Shown in pieces: positions 23,231 to 31,756 of a stretch of DNA of 38,257 nucleotides. Both the position numbers and the translations under genes were made by a program. The stretch is taken from NCBI GenBank assembly GCA_038330085.1, contig JBBQNP010000029.1, forward strand, positions 1 through 38,257, in the 5' to 3' direction. Origin of the DNA: JAEUIA01 sp038330085. Its GTDB lineage: Bacteria; Planctomycetota; UBA1135; GCA-002686595. The notes beneath the pieces were generated by a model. The model had not been told where the DNA came from and did no database searches. It saw only the letters and a program-made list of their open reading frames with translations. Numbering within the stretch: the stretch's first letter is position 1; each line of letters begins with the position of its first letter.

Positions 23231-26200
23231 GCGAGCAGGAACAACTCGGAGAAGCGCGGCCTCCGCGGCCCTCGATCAAGTTCTTCCGCGCGTTGCTGTC
23301 GCGGCCAGTGTTGCTGCTCACGCTCTTCGTGACGATCCTCGTCGTCGGCGTGATCGCGTTCTGGCGCGTGCCGGTGCAGATGATGCCGGACGGCTTGACG
23401 GAGCCGGGGCTCGAGGTCTTCGTCACCAACCCCGGCAGCTCGGCGCAGGAGAACGAAGAGCAGGTCGCACGCGTGCTCGAGGAGGAGTTCCGCACGCTGC
23501 CGCGCCTCGAGAACGTCTACAGCAGCTCGCGCAGCGAATCCGTCGGCATCGAAATCCAGTTCAAGTCGGACACCGACATGAACTTCGCCAAGGCCGAGGT
23601 GCGCGACCGCATCGAACGCGCGCGGCCGAAGCTGCCGAAGGGCGTGCGCGACATCGGCATCTGGTCGTGGAGCCAGAGCAACCTGCCCGTGATGTTCTTC
23701 GCGCTGCTGCACCCGGGCGATTCGTCGCGCACTGACTTCCTCGTCGACGCGGTGATCAAGCGTCGGCTCGAAGCGGTCGACGGCGTCGGCAGACTCGAGA
23801 TCTGGGGCACGCTCGACGATTCGCTCCGGATCCTGCTGGACGAGGACAAGGTCCGCGAGGCGCACCTCGACATCGGCAAGCTCCTCCGGCGCCTGCGGGC
23901 CGACAACTTCGCGCAACCGCTCGGCGAGGTCGAGGACGGCGGACGGCGCATCCTGTTGCGCGCGGATATGCGCTTCAAGACGCCCGAGGAGATCAAGGCG
24001 TATCCCGTCGGCGGCGGTCTCGTCGTCGGCGATCTCGCCACCGTCGAGAACGTCAAGAGCATCCGCGAACGTTTGTTCCGCATCGACGGACGCTACGCGT
24101 ACTACGGCGAGGTCGCGAAGGACGGTCAGGCCAACGCGGTCGAGACGTGCAAGCGACTGCAGAAGACTCTGAAAGAACTCGAGAAGGATCCGGCGCTGAA
24201 GGGCGAGTTCGAGTTCATCGTGCTCTTCAACCAGGGCGAGTTCATAGAGAACTCGCTCGGTGCCCTGACCAACACCGCGCGCGAGGGCGGGATCTTCGCG
24301 ATCCTGATCTTGTTCCTGTTCCTGTGGCGCGTGCGCTTGACGCTGCTGGTGGCGCTGTCGATCCCCTTGTCGGCGCTGGTCACGGTCGCGTGGATCTTTT
24401 TCACCGGCGGCTCGTTCAACGTGCTGACGATGACGGGGATCACGCTCGCGATGGGGATGCTCGTCGACAACTCGATCGTCGTCATCGAGAACATCACGCG
24501 CCTGCGACAGCTCGGTCGCTCACCGTTCGACGCCTGCGTCGAGGGCACGGCCGAGGTCGGACTGCCCGTCCTGTTGTCGACGCTGACGACCGTCGTCGTC
24601 TTCATGCCGCTCATCTTCATGAGCGAAAACCCGTCGCTGCGCATCATGTTCGGCGAGCTCGGCATCCCGCTGTGCATCTCGCTCATCGCCAGCTTGGCTG
24701 CGGCGCTCGTCTTCCTGCCCGTGCAGGTGCGCGGCGCACTCGGCGAGCGCTCGCCGCGCGTGCAGCGCTTCGTGCAGCGTTTCGCCTACATCGGTGCGCT
24801 GCCCGCGCGCGCAATCGCGTGGACCGTCGCCGGACCACGCGCGTTGGGACGCGGCGCGCTGCGCGCGACAGCCGCGGTGCAGCGCGTGCTCCTGGTCGAA
24901 CCGCCGGCGTTCGTCTTCTGGACGATCGTGACGCTGATCGCAGCGGGAGCGCTCGCGTTGTCGGGCTCGATCGTCGCGCAGCAGCTCATGGCGTTGAACC
25001 AGGTCTCGCGCGCGAGCCCGTTCGAGCTGGGTCCCGGGCTGCAATCGGGGATCGTGATGCGCACAGCCGGGATCGCGCTCGCGGGTCTCGCCGTGGCCGC
25101 GCTCGCGCTGTTCGGATTGCCGTTCTGCAGAAGGCGAGCGGGCCGGTTCGTGCCGGCAACCAGCGGCGTCGTGCCGAGCGGGAACTCCGTCATCGGCTTC
25201 ATCATCTCGGCCAACCACGCGCTCGTGGAATGGACCCTGCGCCACCGACTGCTCGCGACCGGCTGCGCGCTCCTCGCGTTGCTCTCGATCATCCTCCCCG
25301 CGAACAACATGAAGGTCGCGGCCTTCGGGCGCGAGAACGACCGCTCGCGCGTCAACTTCTGGGTCGAACTCGAGGAGAACTTCACCTTCCCGCAGGCCGA
25401 GCAGGAGATGATCCACTACGAGGATTTCCTGCAGACGAAGAAGGCCGAATACGGCTTCGACCGCATCGCCAACCGCTTCCAACAGAACGGCGGGCGCATG
25501 AGCCTCTTCTGGAAGAAGCCGCAGTCGGAGGAGCACATGCGCTTCGTCCAGCGCGATCTGCAGGAGAAGCTGCCGCACCTCGCGGGGCACAAGCTGCAGT
25601 TCATCGACGATCAGGGCGCTGACAACGAGAGCACTTCGGTCGTGACGTTCCGCCTGCGCGGCGCGGACTCCGAAGTGCTCGCGCGACTCGGCGGACAAGC
25701 GGTCACGATCCTCGAGACGATCTCGGGACTGACCGACCTGCGCTCGCCGCTTTCGGATGCGCCGCCCGTCGTCCACGTGAAGATGGAATCGGACGTCGCA
25801 CAGCGTCTGGGCGTGTCGGCGGACGCGGCGCTGCAGAACATCTCCTGGGCGCTGCGCGGAGTGCAGTTGCCGAGCTACCAGGAGCCGGGCCGCGAGGTGC
25901 CGTTCATCATCGAGTACGACCGCGCGCAGGAAGCCGGTCTGGGCACGCTGCGCGATCTGAACGTCTACAACGGCGAGACCTCGGTACCGCTCTCGTCGTT
26001 CGCGAACCTGTCGTTCGACCGCATGAGCCGCACGATCGATCGCAAGAACGGCGAGGCTTCGTTCACGATCCAGGCGCACGTCGACAACCCGTCGATGCAG
26101 AAGATCGTCGCGCAGCGCGGACGGTTGGCGCTGCAGGCGCTCGATCTGCCGCGCGGGTATGCGATCGCGGATGAGGACATGTCCGACAAGAAGCAGGAGC

Positions 26201-26793
26201 AGGAGATGAACGACATCTTCGCCGCCCTCGCGCTGTCGGTCGTGCTCGTGTTCCTCCTGATGGGCGTCTTGTTCGAGTCGTTCCTCTTGCCCGTGTCGGT
26301 GCTGTTCACGATCCCCTACGCCGTCGTCGGTGCGTACTGGACGTTGTTCCTGACAGGCACGGCGATGGACTCGGTCGGCTGGATCGGCGTGATCATCCTG
26401 GTGGGCGTCGTCGTCAACAACGGCATCGTGCTCATCGCCTGCATCCACGATCTGCGCGCGGCGGGCATGGATCGCGCGCGGGCCGTCGTCGAAGGTTGTG
26501 GACAGCGCGTGCGTCCGATCTTGATGACGGCGTTGACCTCGGTGATGGGCCTCTTGCCGATGGCGCTGACCGAACCGGCGGGTCAGGGCATCGACTACCG
26601 CGCGCTCGCGACGTGCGTCGCGGGCGGGCTCGCGCTCAGCACGGTGTTCACCCTGTGGGTCGTGCCGCTGGCGTACACGCTGATCGAGGATGCGTCGAAG
26701 GCGGCGTCCGCGCGCTTCTTGTGGAGCCTGCGTCCGTGGCGGCGCTCGCATGCGCAGATCGAGAGCTCGAAGCCCGAAGTCGCCGCGCATTGA
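23227..26793 (+). CDS. RND family efflux permease 2 (MdtC-like partner)
   Basis: A 1,188-residue RND permease starting at ATG 23227, overlapping permease 1 (ATGA). TM1 follows LLSRPVLLLTLFVTILVVG, then PVQMMPDGLTEPGLEVFVTN. The TM4 motif is LAMGMLVDNSIVVIENI (near 408), with a single Asp as in many non-AcrB RND pumps; the TM10 motif is LVGVVVNNGIVLIACIHD (near 1058). Between the two halves (about 505-670) there is an extra stretch with two additional hydrophobic segments (FVFWTIVTLIAAGALALSG and GIALAGLAVAALALFGL), which standard RND pumps lack. The open frame upstream of 23227 is a shadow of permease 1. The strong difference from permease 1 argues for a hetero-complex. Confidence 0.93.
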   Translation: MSEQEQLGEARPPRPSIKFFRALLSRPVLLLTLFVTILVVGVIAFWRVPVQMMPDGLTEPGLEVFVTNPGSSAQENEEQVARVLEEEFRTLPRLENVYSSSRSESVGIEIQFKSDTDMNFAKAEVRDRIERARPKLPKGVRDIGIWSWSQSNLPVMFFALLHPGDSSRTDFLVDAVIKRRLEAVDGVGRLEIWGTLDDSLRILLDEDKVREAHLDIGKLLRRLRADNFAQPLGEVEDGGRRILLRADMRFKTPEEIKAYPVGGGLVVGDLATVENVKSIRERLFRIDGRYAYYGEVAKDGQANAVETCKRLQKTLKELEKDPALKGEFEFIVLFNQGEFIENSLGALTNTAREGGIFAILILFLFLWRVRLTLLVALSIPLSALVTVAWIFFTGGSFNVLTMTGITLAMGMLVDNSIVVIENITRLRQLGRSPFDACVEGTAEVGLPVLLSTLTTVVVFMPLIFMSENPSLRIMFGELGIPLCISLIASLAAALVFLPVQVRGALGERSPRVQRFVQRFAYIGALPARAIAWTVAGPRALGRGALRATAAVQRVLLVEPPAFVFWTIVTLIAAGALALSGSIVAQQLMALNQVSRASPFELGPGLQSGIVMRTAGIALAGLAVAALALFGLPFCRRRAGRFVPATSGVVPSGNSVIGFIISANHALVEWTLRHRLLATGCALLALLSIILPANNMKVAAFGRENDRSRVNFWVELEENFTFPQAEQEMIHYEDFLQTKKAEYGFDRIANRFQQNGGRMSLFWKKPQSEEHMRFVQRDLQEKLPHLAGHKLQFIDDQGADNESTSVVTFRLRGADSEVLARLGGQAVTILETISGLTDLRSPLSDAPPVVHVKMESDVAQRLGVSADAALQNISWALRGVQLPSYQEPGREVPFIIEYDRAQEAGLGTLRDLNVYNGETSVPLSSFANLSFDRMSRTIDRKNGEASFTIQAHVDNPSMQKIVAQRGRLALQALDLPRGYAIADEDMSDKKQEQEMNDIFAALALSVVLVFLLMGVLFESFLLPVSVLFTIPYAVVGAYWTLFLTGTAMDSVGWIGVIILVGVVVNNGIVLIACIHDLRAAGMDRARAVVEGCGQRVRPILMTALTSVMGLLPMALTEPAGQGIDYRALATCVAGGLALSTVFTLWVVPLAYTLIEDASKAASARFLWSLRPWRRSHAQIESSKPEVAAH

Positions 26794-26806
26794 CGGCACG
26801 CGGGAC

Positions 26807-26834
26807 TTTACGCGCGCGCTTCGTGGAGTAGACT
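26807..26834 (+). promoter_or_regulatory. Putative promoter of the ribH-nusB-ftsY operon
   Basis: TTTACG (26807-26812), a 16-bp spacer and TAGACT (26829-26834) lie ~60 bp before the ribH ATG. The -10 hexamer and spacing are the same as upstream of mreB. Confidence 0.5.
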
Positions 26835-26892
26835 GTCCCGCTCTTTCGCGCGCCGGCATTCGCGCGAAGGCCCGATCCTTTCCAGCACGACC

Positions 26893-27495
26893 ATGGCACT
26901 CGATCCCAAGAGCAGTACGCGCGCACGTCCCGTACGTCCCGATTCGGTGATCGGCATCGTCGTCGCGCGCTTCCACGAGGACCTCACCGGTCCGATGAAG
27001 GACTCGGCTGTGCGCGAGCTCGTCGCATGCGGCGTTTCGCGCGACGACATCCGCGTCGTGTGGGTGCCGGGATCGTTCGAGCTGCCGCTCGCCGCGCGCC
27101 GACTGGCGGAAGCGATGGAGGCCGACGCCGTGCTCTGCATCGGGATCGTGATCAAGGGCGAGACCGACCACGATCACTGGGTCGCGCACGGGACGGTGAC
27201 GGGCTTGATGAGCGTGAGCCTGGAAGAGGACACTCCGATGATGCTCGGCGTGCTCACGTGCGAAACGTTCGAACAGGCCCGCGAGCGCGCGCTGCCGGCC
27301 GAGTTGGGCGGGAGCGAGGACAAGGGCCGCGAGATCGCGCGTGCGGCGATCGAGACGCTCGTGGCGCTGGACTCGATCGACGACGACGACGAAGTCGATG
27401 ACGAAGACGAAGACGCCGACGAACTGGACGCGGACGCGGATGATGACGCGGACGACGATGACGATGACCTGGAGTCCGAGGAAGGCCACGAGTGA
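26893..27495 (+). CDS. ribH: 6,7-dimethyl-8-ribityllumazine synthase with an acidic tail
   Basis: A 200-residue enzyme for the penultimate step of riboflavin synthesis. Conserved features are VVARFHEDL near the start, VWVPGSFELPLAARRL, CIGIVIKGETDHDHW (with the catalytic-region His after GET-x) and EDKGREIARAAIETL near residue 145. The standard fold ends near residue 155. The rest is a ~40-residue tail made almost only of Asp, Glu and Ala (IDDDDEVDDEDEDAD and onward), which is unusual because lumazine synthases form closed capsids or pentamers with short tails. GTG of nusB overlaps its stop (GTGA). RibH next to NusB is a widespread bacterial gene order. Confidence 0.93.
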   Translation: MALDPKSSTRARPVRPDSVIGIVVARFHEDLTGPMKDSAVRELVACGVSRDDIRVVWVPGSFELPLAARRLAEAMEADAVLCIGIVIKGETDHDHWVAHGTVTGLMSVSLEEDTPMMLGVLTCETFEQARERALPAELGGSEDKGREIARAAIETLVALDSIDDDDEVDDEDEDADELDADADDDADDDDDDLESEEGHE

Positions 27496-28097
27496 AGCGA
27501 AGAACGAGAGCCCGCGAGCTCGCGCTGCAGTTCCTCTACCAGCTCGATCTGCGCGGCGACGACCTCCTGCCCGAGGCGCGTGACTCGATCACGTCCGAGG
27601 AGCGCGACACGGAGACGACACGCTTCGCGTTGCGTCTCGTGCAAGGCGCCTTCGAGCACAAGGTCGAGATCGACCAGATGATCCAGGGCGTCGCGCAGAA
27701 CTGGAACATCTCGCGCATGGCGGTCGTCGACCGCAACGTGCTGCGCCTCGCGACGTTCGAGCTCCTGCACTGCCAGGACATCCCGCCCAAGGTGGCGATC
27801 AACGAAGCGATCGAGCTCGGCAAGCGCTACTCGACGCAGAACTCGGGTGCCTTCATCAACGGCATCCTCGACAAGATCATGAACCGCGCGCGTCCGCCGG
27901 CGACGAAGGATGCGGCGACGGGCTCGGTTGCGATCGCGGAAGCCCCCGAGCTCGACGAAGAGCTGCCGGGCAGCGACGACGGGGAAACGAACGGTGTGGC
28001 TGCGCACGACTCCGCGGCGAACGGCAGCGCGCCGCACGCAGACGCCGTCGATGTCGCTCCGACGGATCTTGCCGTAGAGACCGAGCGCGAGGGCTGA
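27492..28097 (+). CDS. nusB: Transcription antitermination factor NusB
   Basis: A 201-residue protein. The first ~135 residues match NusB: RRTRARELALQFLYQLDL at the start, NWNISRMAVVDRNVLRLATFE in the core and VAINEAIELGKRYST followed by FINGILDKI at the end. NusB with S10/NusE forms the boxA-binding complex needed for rRNA antitermination. About 60 extra residues of low complexity (Ala, Asp, Glu, Gly) follow, so both this protein and RibH carry unusual acidic tails. GTG 27492 overlaps the ribH stop and has GAGGAAGG six bases upstream, inside the ribH acidic tail. Confidence 0.93.
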   Translation: MKRRTRARELALQFLYQLDLRGDDLLPEARDSITSEERDTETTRFALRLVQGAFEHKVEIDQMIQGVAQNWNISRMAVVDRNVLRLATFELLHCQDIPPKVAINEAIELGKRYSTQNSGAFINGILDKIMNRARPPATKDAATGSVAIAEAPELDEELPGSDDGETNGVAAHDSAANGSAPHADAVDVAPTDLAVETEREG

Positions 28098-28103
28098 CGA
28101 AAC

Positions 28104-29018
28104 GTGGGCCTCCTCGACCGACTCAAGGCCCGGCTCACACGCACGCGGACGGCGCTTTCGGACGGTGTCTCGGGCCTTTTTCGCGGTGGCAGGCCGATCG
28201 ATGCAGCACTCCTCGGTGAGCTCGAGGAGCTGCTCTACACGTGCGACCTCGGTCCGGTCGCAGCCGACGTGACCGCCGAGCTCGCGCGCCTGCACAAGCG
28301 CGGCGAGATCAAGGGCGAGGACGACGTGCGCGTCGCGCTGCGCAGGATCCTGCTCGAGAAGGTGAATCAGGAGACGCACGAGCTCGACTTCGCGCAGAAG
28401 CCGACCGTCATCCTCGTCGTGGGCGTGAACGGCTCCGGCAAGACGACTTCGATCGCCAAGCTCGGAGAGCGCTACCGCAAGATGGGCAAGCAAGTGCTGC
28501 TCGGCGCGGGCGACACGTTCCGTGCGGCAGCCGCCGATCAACTCGAGATCTGGGCGCAGCGCAACGGCGCGCAGATCGTGCGCCAGAAGTCCGGCGCGGA
28601 TCCCGCTGCGGTCGCGTACGACGCTGTCGACGCGGGCATCGCGCGCAAGGTCGACGTCGTCATCGTCGACACCGCCGGACGTCTGCACACCCAAGCGAAC
28701 CTGATGGCCGAGCTCGAGAAGATGCGCCGCGTCATCGAACGCCGAATGCCGGGCGCGCCGCACGAAACGTGGCTCGTGCTCGACGCGACGAACGGACAGA
28801 ACGCGATTCAGCAGGCGAAGCTCTTCACAGCCGCCGTGCAGGTCACCGGCCTGATCGTCGCGAAGCTCGACGGCACCGCGCGGGGCGGAGCGATCTTCGG
28901 CATCAAGCAGGCGCTCGGCCTGCCCGTGCGCTACGTGGGCACCGGCGAGCAGCTCGATCTCTTGGAACCGTTCGAGCCGGAAGCTTTCGTCGACGCGATC
29001 GTCGGCCGGGAGACGTGA
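28104..29018 (+). CDS. ftsY: Signal recognition particle receptor FtsY
   Basis: A 304-residue SRP GTPase that docks ribosome-SRP complexes at the inner membrane. The N domain (helical, about 1-90) is followed by the G domain with P-loop VGVNGSGKTTSIAKL (G1, 107-114), GDTFRAAAADQLEIW, VDTAGRLHTQANLMAELEK (G3), AKLDGTARGG (G4 region TKLD, here AKLD) and the closing PVRYVGTGEQLDLLEPFEP. It lacks the long acidic A domain of E. coli FtsY, as in many bacteria. GTG 28104 lies six bases after the nusB stop. Its own stop overlaps the next GTG (GTGA). Confidence 0.95.
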   Translation: MGLLDRLKARLTRTRTALSDGVSGLFRGGRPIDAALLGELEELLYTCDLGPVAADVTAELARLHKRGEIKGEDDVRVALRRILLEKVNQETHELDFAQKPTVILVVGVNGSGKTTSIAKLGERYRKMGKQVLLGAGDTFRAAAADQLEIWAQRNGAQIVRQKSGADPAAVAYDAVDAGIARKVDVVIVDTAGRLHTQANLMAELEKMRRVIERRMPGAPHETWLVLDATNGQNAIQQAKLFTAAVQVTGLIVAKLDGTARGGAIFGIKQALGLPVRYVGTGEQLDLLEPFEPEAFVDAIVGRET

Positions 29019-31219
29019 ACCAGGTTGCGCACAGGTCCGGTGGGGTGATGCAGGCTCTCCTGCTGCTCGTGCCGGTCCTCGTGCTCGCGTTCCCTGCATT
29101 CCTCGCGGGCGACGTCATTCCGCAGGCGACGGGCGTCGGATTCGTCGGGCTCGCGTTGCTGCCTGCAGCGTTGGCCATGGTCTTCCGCCGCGCCGTGCCG
29201 TCCGTGCGCGGGCTGTGGTTCCTGCTGGTGCCGATCCTCGTCGCGGTCGCGTGGCTTGCGTCGGACGGATTGACCGACACGTTCGAAGCGTCGCGCGTCC
29301 TGTTGCAGTGGATCACGGCGCTCGCGTGCGTGCTGTGCGGAGCGACGTTGTCGGCGCGCGGGCGCAGCTTCCTCGTGCGCGGCGCGATCGTGCTGTCGCT
29401 TGCGTTCGCGCTCGTCGCACTGTTCGACTCCGAGCACGCGTTCACGGGTGCGCTGGGCAACACCGGCAACGTCTCCGAGGCCGCACTCGCGGGCGCCGTC
29501 GCCGGAGCGGCACTCGCTGCGTGCGGTCGCGGAGCGTGGCGCATCCTCGGGTTGATCACGTTCGTCGTGTTCCTCCTGTTCACCGCGCGCGTTCCAGTCC
29601 TCGCGGGCAGCGTCGCGAGCGCAGCCGGCATCGTCGCGTTGGTCGCGGCGCAACGCGGTCGCGCGCGTCCGATCGCGGTCGGGATGTGTGTGCTGGCGCT
29701 GATCGCGTTCGTCATCCCCTTCACGGGCCGCGGCGACGCGAACGAGGGCTCTGCCGAACGAGCGGACACGTCGGTCGTCGAATCGAAAGCGGGCGGCGTC
29801 GGCGTTCGGTTCTTGATCTGGAAGGGCAGCGCCGCGATGTCGCTCGCGCATCCCCTGTCCGGCGTCGGCACGGGACAGTTCGCCGCTGCGTTCCCGGCCT
29901 GGCGTGATCCGCGCGAGATCGAGCGCACGACGCACGGACGGCGCATTGCCGAAGAGACCGAGGTCGAGCATCCGCACAACGACTGGCTCGCACCGTGGCT
30001 CGAGCTGGGCTGGATCGCCGGGGTCGCTTGGGCCGTTTTCCTCGGGACCGTCGGCTTGTGCGCGTGGCGAACGCTTCGACGTGGGGCTGGACACGAAGTC
30101 GGCATCGAGGTCGATGCGCACGACCTCGCGCTCGGCGCTGCGGGCCTGGCACTGCTCGTCAATGCGCTCGTTCGCGGTCCCCTTCTGCAGAACCCGGCCT
30201 CGTCGGTGCTGGCGTTCTCGGTGTTCGGGACGCTGCTCGCGCGCGATGAAGTGGGACCAGGACGCTTCGCGCGCCGCCTCCTCCCGCTTCGAATCGTGCC
30301 GATCGGATCCGTCTTGCTGTTGCTCGTCGCCACGCCGCGGGCGCTCGCCTTCGTGAAGCACGGTTTCGCACTGCAACGCTTGGTCGCCTCGGAGGGAGAG
30401 ATCGACAAGGTGCAGTACGCCGACGCCGACGCGCTGGCCGCGTGCCCCGATTCGGTGCTCGCGCTGTCGTGGTCGGCGCGCATCGCGGAGGCGTTGCATC
30501 GAGGCAACGCCGTCGTCGAGGAAGAGTGGCGCCGCGTCCTCGCGCTGCGACCCTTGCGCATCGAGGCCCTGATCCAAGCCGGGAACCACCTGCGCGACGA
30601 CGATCCCGAGCGCGCGCAAGTGCTCTACCAACGCGTGCTCGTCCTCGACGCCCGTCATCCGGCTGCGCTGCTCGACATGGGCACGCTCGAACTCGATGCC
30701 GGTCATCCGCGCGAAGGCCTCGCGTCGATCGACCTGTTGCCCGCGCACCGCGTACCCTCGCGCGCCTGGTTCGAGGAGCTCGCAGCGCGCCTCGCGCTGA
30801 GCGGCGTCGACGACTCCGCCGAAGCCGTCTTCGTGCGCGTCGATCCTGCTCTCGCCGACCCGACCGCCGAGCAGTGCATCGGGCGGGCGACCGAAGCGCG
30901 CAAGGCAAACCGTCCGCCGATCGTCGGCGACGCATGGGAAGCGCGTGCGCACATGCGCTGGGCGCGCGCGCACGCGGCGGCGGGAAACTACGCGGACGCG
31001 GTGCGCAGCTATCGCCAGGCGGTGCGCCTCTGCACGACGCACGTGGTCGCGCCGCGTCGCGTGTACCTCGAGCTCGCCGCGGCGTTGTCGCTCTCCGGCA
31101 AGCCCGACGAAGCACGCAAGCAGGCAGGAAACCTGGTCCCGACACCGGAAGACCTCGCCGCACTGCCGGATTGGGCGGCTGCACCGTTGCGCGCGGGCTT
31201 CGAACAAGACAAGAAATGA
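29015..31219 (+). CDS. O-antigen ligase/polymerase-like membrane protein with C-terminal TPR domain
   Basis: About 734 residues. The first ~470 residues hold ten or more membrane segments and the Wzy_C-type motif EHPHNDWLAPWLELGWIAG (about 317-335) in a large periplasmic loop; His and Glu in this motif are typical of O-antigen ligases and related glycan or protein glycosyl ligases. The C-terminal ~260 residues are helical repeats of TPR type (for example ALIQAGNHLRDDDPERAQVL, HPAALLDMGTLELDAG, AAGNYADAVRSYRQAV). Such fusions join a glycan-transfer core to a periplasmic TPR. GTG 29015 overlaps the ftsY stop; ATG 29048 (MQALLLLVPV) is an alternative start. No other glycan genes are adjacent, so the substrate is unknown. 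Confidence 0.82.
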   Translation: MNQVAHRSGGVMQALLLLVPVLVLAFPAFLAGDVIPQATGVGFVGLALLPAALAMVFRRAVPSVRGLWFLLVPILVAVAWLASDGLTDTFEASRVLLQWITALACVLCGATLSARGRSFLVRGAIVLSLAFALVALFDSEHAFTGALGNTGNVSEAALAGAVAGAALAACGRGAWRILGLITFVVFLLFTARVPVLAGSVASAAGIVALVAAQRGRARPIAVGMCVLALIAFVIPFTGRGDANEGSAERADTSVVESKAGGVGVRFLIWKGSAAMSLAHPLSGVGTGQFAAAFPAWRDPREIERTTHGRRIAEETEVEHPHNDWLAPWLELGWIAGVAWAVFLGTVGLCAWRTLRRGAGHEVGIEVDAHDLALGAAGLALLVNALVRGPLLQNPASSVLAFSVFGTLLARDEVGPGRFARRLLPLRIVPIGSVLLLLVATPRALAFVKHGFALQRLVASEGEIDKVQYADADALAACPDSVLALSWSARIAEALHRGNAVVEEEWRRVLALRPLRIEALIQAGNHLRDDDPERAQVLYQRVLVLDARHPAALLDMGTLELDAGHPREGLASIDLLPAHRVPSRAWFEELAARLALSGVDDSAEAVFVRVDPALADPTAEQCIGRATEARKANRPPIVGDAWEARAHMRWARAHAAAGNYADAVRSYRQAVRLCTTHVVAPRRVYLELAAALSLSGKPDEARKQAGNLVPTPEDLAALPDWAAAPLRAGFEQDKK

Positions 31220-31638
31220 GCGCGTTGGACACGCCCACGACCCCTCCGCGCGATCCGTGGCGCCGTCTCGTGCTCGCGCACGCGTGGCTCGCGGTGTCGA
31301 TGAGCATCTGGCGCATCGTCGAGAGCATGCCGCGCTTGTCCTCGCTCAACGGCGGATCGTTCGCTGCTTCGCCTGTAGGACGCGCGCTTGCATTCGTCAC
31401 GGTGCTCGGCGGCGTGGTCGCGCTCGTCGTCGTGATCCTGAGCACGTTCCGCATGCGGCGCGACCTGCGCGCGCTCGCGCTGTGCCTCGCTCTAGCCGGA
31501 GCGTTGTGGAAGCGCGCGCACTTCGACGTGTTCGACGTGACGTATCTATCGTTCGTCGCGATCGCCATCGCGCTCGTCCTCGTGCGCGCTCCGCGGCTGG
31601 GCCCGATGCCTGCGCATGGCCCGCGCCAAGCCTCCTGA
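31216..31638 (+). CDS. Small membrane protein, unknown function
   Basis: 140 residues starting at ATG 31216, which overlaps the stop of the O-antigen-ligase-like gene (ATGA). It has about four hydrophobic stretches (WLAVSMSIWRIV, ALAFVTVLGGVVALVVVIL, LALCLALAGALW, YLSFVAIAIALVLV). No family is recognised. The overlap suggests it is translated with, and may assist, the upstream membrane protein. The longer frame upstream of 31216 is a shadow. Confidence 0.7.
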   Translation: MSALDTPTTPPRDPWRRLVLAHAWLAVSMSIWRIVESMPRLSSLNGGSFAASPVGRALAFVTVLGGVVALVVVILSTFRMRRDLRALALCLALAGALWKRAHFDVFDVTYLSFVAIAIALVLVRAPRLGPMPAHGPRQAS

Positions 31639-31689
31639 CCCCGCCGATCGGGGAGGCGATCGTCCGGCTGCCGAAGCTTCGACGCTATT

Positions 31690-31734
31690 TTCAGGTCGGC
31701 GCCGTTCAAGTCGGCGATGTTCAAGTCACCGAGC
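31690..31734. repeat. 15-bp tandem repeat, three copies
   Basis: Units 31690-31704, 31705-31719 and 31720-31734 share TTCARGTCGGCG, with the third diverging at its end. They lie in the 118-bp gap before the zinc-ribbon gene and could be regulator sites or a slippage remnant. Confidence 0.6.
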
Positions 31735-31756
31735 GGCGCATTCCGAACAATGGGCG

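Noticed and set aside
24520..27489. Very long (989-codon) minus-strand open frame
   Set aside because: Antisense to permease 2 and ribH. It is Arg/His/Glu-rich shadow coding typical of high-GC DNA, without recognisable motifs.
31690..31734. Pentapeptide-repeat-like peptide (NIADLNGADLK) on the minus strand
   Set aside because: Only the 15-bp repeat gives this look; the rest of that frame is Arg-rich shadow sequence opposite the O-antigen-ligase region.
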